From: Pseudomonadota bacterium
Lineage (GTDB): Bacteria; Pseudomonadota; Gammaproteobacteria; Burkholderiales; Burkholderiaceae_C
NCBI GenBank assembly: GCA_023438115.1
Contig: JAEZEB010000288.1
Coordinates: 1-22,891 of the forward strand
Length of the DNA stretch: 22,891 nt
Direction of reading: 5' to 3'
The notes below the pieces were generated by a model, which was not told the origin of the DNA, searched no databases, and saw only the letters and a program-made list of their open reading frames with translations. Both the position numbers and the translations under genes were made by a program. Within the stretch, counting starts at the first letter, position 1. Each line of letters starts with the position of its first letter. Positions 19,743 to 22,891 of this stretch are shown in pieces.

Positions 19743-21092
19743 TCAGGTGAGCTTCTTGACGAAGACCATGCTGCGGCGGTCCCAGTTGTACTTGCGCTTG
19801 CGCGCATCGGGCAGCCAGTCGGGATCGACCTGCACGAACCCCCGCTTGAGGAACCAGTGCATGGTGCGCGTGGTGAGGACGAAGATGCTCTCCAGGCCCA
19901 TGGCCCGCGCGCGCTGCTCGACGCGGCGCAGCACCTTCTCGCCGTCGCCCTGGCCCTGGCTCTGCGGCGACACGGTCAGCGCCGCCATCTCGCCCGTGCG
20001 CGCCTCGGGGTAGGGATAGAGCGCCGCGCAGGCGAAGATGACGCCGTCGTGCTCGAGGATGGTGTAGTTGGCGATGTCGCGCTCGATCTCGGTGCGGTCG
20101 CGCTTGACCAGCGTGCCGTCCTTCTCGAAGGGTTCGATCAGCTGCAGGATGCCGCCCACGTCGTCGGCCCTGGCCTCGCGCAGTTCCTCGAGCTTCTCGT
20201 CCACGACCATCGTGCCGATGCCGTCGTGCACGTAGACCTCCAGCAGCAGCGAGCCGTCGACGGCGAAGGGGATGATGTGGCTGCGCTCCACGCCGGCCTT
20301 GCACGCCTTCACGCAGTGCTGCAGGTAGAACGCGGTGTCCCTGGGCTGCTGCGGCGCCGGCAGGCTGGCCAGCAGCCGTTCGGCGGCCGCGAGCGGCAGC
20401 TCGGTGTCGATCGGGTTGTCCTCGCCTTCGGGTTCCGTGGGCTTGATGCGCACGCCGGGGATCTCGGTCAGGAAGATCAGCTTGTCGGCCTGCAGCGCGA
20501 TCGCCACGCTGGTGGCGACTTCCTCCATGCTCAGGTTGAAGGCTTCGCCGGTGGGCGAGAAGCCGAAGGGCGAGATCAGCACCATTGCGCCCATGTCGAG
20601 CGTGCGCGTGATGCCGGCGACGTCCACCTTGCGCACTTGGCCGGAATGGCGGAAATCCACGCCGTCGACGATGCCGATCGGACGGGCCGTGATGAAGTTG
20701 CCGGAGATCACCCGCACCGTGGAGCCGGCCATCGGCGTATTCGGCAGGCCCTGGCTGAAGGCCGCCTCGATCTCGTAGCGCAGCTGGCCGGCGGCCTCCT
20801 GCGCGCTGTCCAGCGCCACTTCGTCGGTGATGCGGATGCCCTGCGAGTAGCGCGCCTCGTGGCCCTTGGCCTTGAGCTGCTCGTTCACCTGCGGGCGGAA
20901 GCCGTGCACCAGCACCACCCGGACGCCCATGCTCTGGATCAGCGCCAGGTCCTGCGCGATGTGCTGCAGCTTGCCGGCCGCGACCGCCTCGCCCGCCATG
21001 CCCAGCACGAAGGTCTTGCCCCGGTGCATGTGGATGTAGGGCGCGACCGAGCGGAACCAGGGCACGAAGGTGAAGTTGAAGATGGCTGACAT
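19743..21092 (-). CDS. argA: Amino-acid N-acetyltransferase (N-acetylglutamate synthase)
   Basis: This 449-residue enzyme makes N-acetylglutamate from glutamate and acetyl-CoA, the first step of arginine synthesis. The N-terminal amino-acid-kinase-like domain (about 1-290) shows FVLGMAGEAV, VVLVHGFRPQVNEQL, RVISGNFITARPIG and LIFLTEIPGV. In ArgA this domain senses arginine and lacks kinase activity. A C-terminal GNAT domain (about 305-449) follows, with DDVGGILQLIEPFEKDGTLV, ALTVSPQSQGQGDGEKVL as the acetyl-CoA-binding loop, and WFLKRGFVQV. The length matches E. coli ArgA (443). There is no clear ribosome-binding site before ATG 21092, but homologous sequence begins there. It stands alone, separated from the hydrolase gene by 129 bp in which I see no distinct feature. 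Confidence 0.96.
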   Translation of the reverse strand: MSAIFNFTFVPWFRSVAPYIHMHRGKTFVLGMAGEAVAAGKLQHIAQDLALIQSMGVRVVLVHGFRPQVNEQLKAKGHEARYSQGIRITDEVALDSAQEAAGQLRYEIEAAFSQGLPNTPMAGSTVRVISGNFITARPIGIVDGVDFRHSGQVRKVDVAGITRTLDMGAMVLISPFGFSPTGEAFNLSMEEVATSVAIALQADKLIFLTEIPGVRIKPTEPEGEDNPIDTELPLAAAERLLASLPAPQQPRDTAFYLQHCVKACKAGVERSHIIPFAVDGSLLLEVYVHDGIGTMVVDEKLEELREARADDVGGILQLIEPFEKDGTLVKRDRTEIERDIANYTILEHDGVIFACAALYPYPEARTGEMAALTVSPQSQGQGDGEKVLRRVEQRARAMGLESIFVLTTRTMHWFLKRGFVQVDPDWLPDARKRKYNWDRRSMVFVKKLT

Positions 21093-21134
21093 CGGCGTGT
21101 GCTGTTGCGACGCGACAGTTTAAGGGAGGCACCT

Positions 21135-21164
21135 CGCGGACGCCGCGTCCGCGTGCTGTATCGT
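21135..21164 (+). promoter_or_regulatory. Inverted repeat and TATCGT box before the first GGDEF-like gene
   Basis: CGCGGACG (21135-21142) and CGTCCGCG (21146-21153) are perfect 8-bp arms around CCG. TATCGT follows at 21159-21164, 8 bp before ATG 21173. If TATCGT is a -10 box, the transcript would begin within a few bases of the ATG and be nearly leaderless; no ribosome-binding site is visible. No good -35 box is seen. The same layout recurs before the second paralog. Confidence 0.35.
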
Positions 21165-21172
21165 CGCGCCCC

Positions 21173-22396
21173 ATGCACATCCTGGCGGCGGGCTTCTGGG
21201 GCGCCTTCTTCGCGACGGCGGGCCTGATGCTGGCCGCCTCGCTGGCCGCCTTCGCGCGCTCCAACCGCCGGGTCGCGCTCATGTCCGGCCTGTCGGCCGT
21301 GGTGTCGGCGGGTTTCGCGCTCGCCTACCTGCGCTGGCTGCCGCTCGAAGGGGCGGCCGAATCACGCTTTCTCGCGCACCTGGCCGTCGTGGTGTCGACG
21401 GTGCTCGCCCTGATGCTGCTGGCGCTGCTGGGTCGCCTGCGCACGACCGCGCAGGTGCGCCGCTGGGCGGTGGGCATCGTGACCCTCGACGTCCTCGTGC
21501 TCGCCGCCGGCTGGCTGCTTCCCGCGTGGGAGGCCCTGGTCCTCGGGTCGGCCTCCGCGTTCCTCCTGGGCCTGGCCATGGGCGGCGTGGCCTTGCGCAG
21601 CGCGCTGCGCGGCGACCGGCTCGCCGGGGCGACGGTCGCCGCGGTGGCCTGCATGCTGGTCGCCCTGGCGGGACTGAGCTGGATCGCGTTGGATCCGGCG
21701 GCGCCCTGGCCGGTGCACGCGGCGAGCGCGCTCGCGGGCATGGCATACCTGACCGTCATGGCGGCGTCCCTGTGGGCGCGCTATGCCTACCTGCTGGAGC
21801 TGGCGGAGGTGATGGCGCACGGCCCCAGCTACGACCCGGTCACGCGCATGCGTTCGCACCCGGAGACGGGCCAGCTGGTGGGCGAGATGTTCCGCCGGGA
21901 GGGCGAGGCGCGGCCCATCGGGGTGATCGCCATCTGCATCTCCAACCTCTACGCCCTGGAGAACCTGCACGGGCGGGCCGCGTTCAACCACGCGCTGTTC
22001 ATCTGCGCCGGGCGCCTGAGGCGCTGCGCGGCCGAGGCGGTGGAGATGGGGCGGCTGGGGGACGACGGCTTCCTGCTGCTGGCGCGCCAGCGGCCCGCGC
22101 TGCCGGAGCTCGCCAGGCTCGCGCGGCGGATCCGCGACGAGTTGTCCCGGCCCGTGGGCCTGAGCACCAGCCGGGACCCGGCGCACATCGACAGCGCCGG
22201 CACGGTGTGGAGCGCGGACGTCGGGATCGGCGTGCTGTCCACCACCACCGCGGCGCGTCCCTCGCAGGCCGTGGCGTCGGTGCGGGCGATGGCGCGTACC
22301 GGCTGGAGCTATCCGAGCCGGCTCGCGTTCTACGACACCGGCCGCCAGCGCATCGCCGAACTGCCGGTGGACACCGCGCCCGCGCCGGTGGCGTAA
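21173..22396 (+). CDS. Membrane protein with a degenerate GGDEF-like domain
   Basis: This 407-residue protein has about six or seven hydrophobic helices in its first 205 residues, joined by short loops, then a cytoplasmic domain. That domain starts SYDPVTRMRSHPETGQ, which resembles the DxLTGLxNR entry of diguanylate cyclases. The motif expected to be R-x-GGDEF reads GRLGDDGFLLLAR (GDDGF at 296-300). The acidic catalytic and glycine positions are disturbed, so cyclase activity is doubtful; such domains often act as nucleotide receptors or in protein contacts. A closely related gene follows 50 bp downstream on the same strand. ATG 21173 is taken because the paralog starts at the matching residue. 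The membrane part matches no named sensor domain I can recall. Confidence 0.8.
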   Translation: MHILAAGFWGAFFATAGLMLAASLAAFARSNRRVALMSGLSAVVSAGFALAYLRWLPLEGAAESRFLAHLAVVVSTVLALMLLALLGRLRTTAQVRRWAVGIVTLDVLVLAAGWLLPAWEALVLGSASAFLLGLAMGGVALRSALRGDRLAGATVAAVACMLVALAGLSWIALDPAAPWPVHAASALAGMAYLTVMAASLWARYAYLLELAEVMAHGPSYDPVTRMRSHPETGQLVGEMFRREGEARPIGVIAICISNLYALENLHGRAAFNHALFICAGRLRRCAAEAVEMGRLGDDGFLLLARQRPALPELARLARRIRDELSRPVGLSTSRDPAHIDSAGTVWSADVGIGVLSTTTAARPSQAVASVRAMARTGWSYPSRLAFYDTGRQRIAELPVDTAPAPVA

Positions 22397-22412
22397 ACGC
22401 CGCGTTCCGGTG

Positions 22413-22439
22413 GCGGCCTGCGGCCGCGTTTGCTATCGT
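22413..22439 (+). promoter_or_regulatory. Inverted repeat and TATCGT box before the second paralog
   Basis: GCGGCC (22413-22418) and GGCCGC (22422-22427) flank TGC, and TATCGT (22434-22439) lies 7 bp before ATG 22447. TATCGTCGCG is identical to the stretch upstream of the first paralog, so the duplicated unit probably included its promoter. The hairpin could instead be a weak terminator of the first gene. No ribosome-binding site is visible. Confidence 0.35.
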
Positions 22440-22446
22440 CGCGGGC

Positions 22447-22891
22447 ATGGACACGCTGGCGGCGGGCTTCTGGGGGGCCTTCTTCTGCACGGCGACGCTG
22501 ATGCTGGTGATCTCGCTCACCGCCTTCGCGCGCTCGCATCGCCGCGTCGCCCTCATGGCGGGCCTGACGTCGCTCGCCTCCGCCACCTTCGTCGTCGCCT
22601 ACCTGGGATGGCTGCCCGTGCCGGAGGGCGCGGTCGAAGCCCGCGTGCTGGCGCACGTGGCGGTGATCACCGCCGTGGCGCTCGCGCTGATGCTCATGTC
22701 CACCTTCGGCATGCTGCGCCAGCGCAAGATCGGCCGCGCTGCCGTGGCCTCGCTGGTGGGCACCGGCGTGCTGGTGCTCGCGGCCGGCTGGATGCTGGAG
22801 CCGAGCGAGTCGCTGGCGCTCGGATCGCTTACCACCATCGCCAACGGCCGCGCCCAGCTGCTGGTCGCCCCGCGTGGCGCCGGGCGCCGCG
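22447..22891 (+). CDS. Second membrane paralog, cut by the window end (partial)
   Basis: The frame opens MDTLAAGFWGAFFCTATLML and stays open to the last base, 148 codons. By hand alignment about 40 of its first 57 residues equal those of the preceding protein, including the start, AAGFWGAFF, AFARS, RRVALM and AYL-WLP. The similarity goes on through LAHVAVITAVALALML and VLVLAAGWMLEPSESLALGS. It is therefore a tandem duplicate of the membrane part; whether a GGDEF-like domain follows lies outside the window. The last 20 residues become polar (NGRAQ, PRGAGRR) where the paralog is hydrophobic, which is odd and may reflect divergence or poor sequence at an edge. Confidence 0.75.
   Translation, partial: MDTLAAGFWGAFFCTATLMLVISLTAFARSHRRVALMAGLTSLASATFVVAYLGWLPVPEGAVEARVLAHVAVITAVALALMLMSTFGMLRQRKIGRAAVASLVGTGVLVLAAGWMLEPSESLALGSLTTIANGRAQLLVAPRGAGRR

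Noticed and set aside
21173..22396. Active diguanylate cyclase.
   Set aside because: The signature reads GDDGF instead of GGDEF, and the surrounding motifs are weak.

Overview
The window looks like chromosomal DNA of a high-GC betaproteobacterium, most likely a Comamonadaceae-type member of the Burkholderiales (Ramlibacter, Variovorax or a relative). This rests on the GC-rich codon use, the Bug/TctC-type orphan binding protein, the IclR-type regulator divergent from pobA, the compact sbp-cysT-cysW-cysA operon next to a 1-Cys peroxiredoxin, and a bifunctional-looking ArgA. Genus is inference. I see no tRNA, rRNA, CRISPR array, insertion sequence or prophage gene.

Layout. (1) 1-2342, plus strand: a possible catabolic operon of a class A flavin monooxygenase, a 60-residue protein and a MarR regulator. 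It is preceded by a perfect 26-bp palindrome lying over a candidate promoter. (2) 2355-4781, minus strand: a periplasmic binding protein followed by a methyl-accepting chemotaxis protein, convergent with the MarR gene. (3) 5026-8239, plus strand: radical-SAM YgiQ, then a PlsC-type acyltransferase. (4) 8241-10243: a short alpha-methylacyl-CoA racemase-like protein (minus), divergent from an orphan Bug/TctC binding protein (plus) that ends at a clear intrinsic terminator. (5) 10284-12337: pobA (minus) divergent from an IclR regulator (plus), with two palindromic elements between them. (6) 12345-17559, plus strand: a probable sulfur-limitation unit of LsfA-like peroxiredoxin, sulfate-binding protein, CysT, CysW, CysA and then DsbB, with a 41-bp imperfect palindrome at the front. 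(7) 17560-19613, minus strand: a dienelactone-hydrolase-like protein and an erythromycin-esterase-family protein. (8) 19743-21092, minus strand: argA. (9) 21173 to the window end, plus strand: two tandem paralogous membrane proteins. The first has a degenerate GGDEF-like domain and the second is cut by the window edge.

How the genes fit together. Aromatic catabolism appears twice: pobA turns 4-hydroxybenzoate into protocatechuate, and the first operon probably hydroxylates an unidentified aromatic compound. The sulfur block joins sulfate import with a peroxidase whose relatives are induced by sulfate starvation. Most genes are ordinary housekeeping or catabolic genes. The less ordinary parts are the palindromic operators, the binding-protein/chemoreceptor pair, the truncated racemase-like protein, the hydrolase/esterase pair and the tandem degenerate GGDEF paralogs. 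I found no strong evidence for a wholly new multi-gene system. The best candidates for undescribed biology are the monooxygenase/small-protein/MarR operon, the chemoreceptor pair and the tandem GGDEF-like proteins. All alignments and counts here were made by eye.
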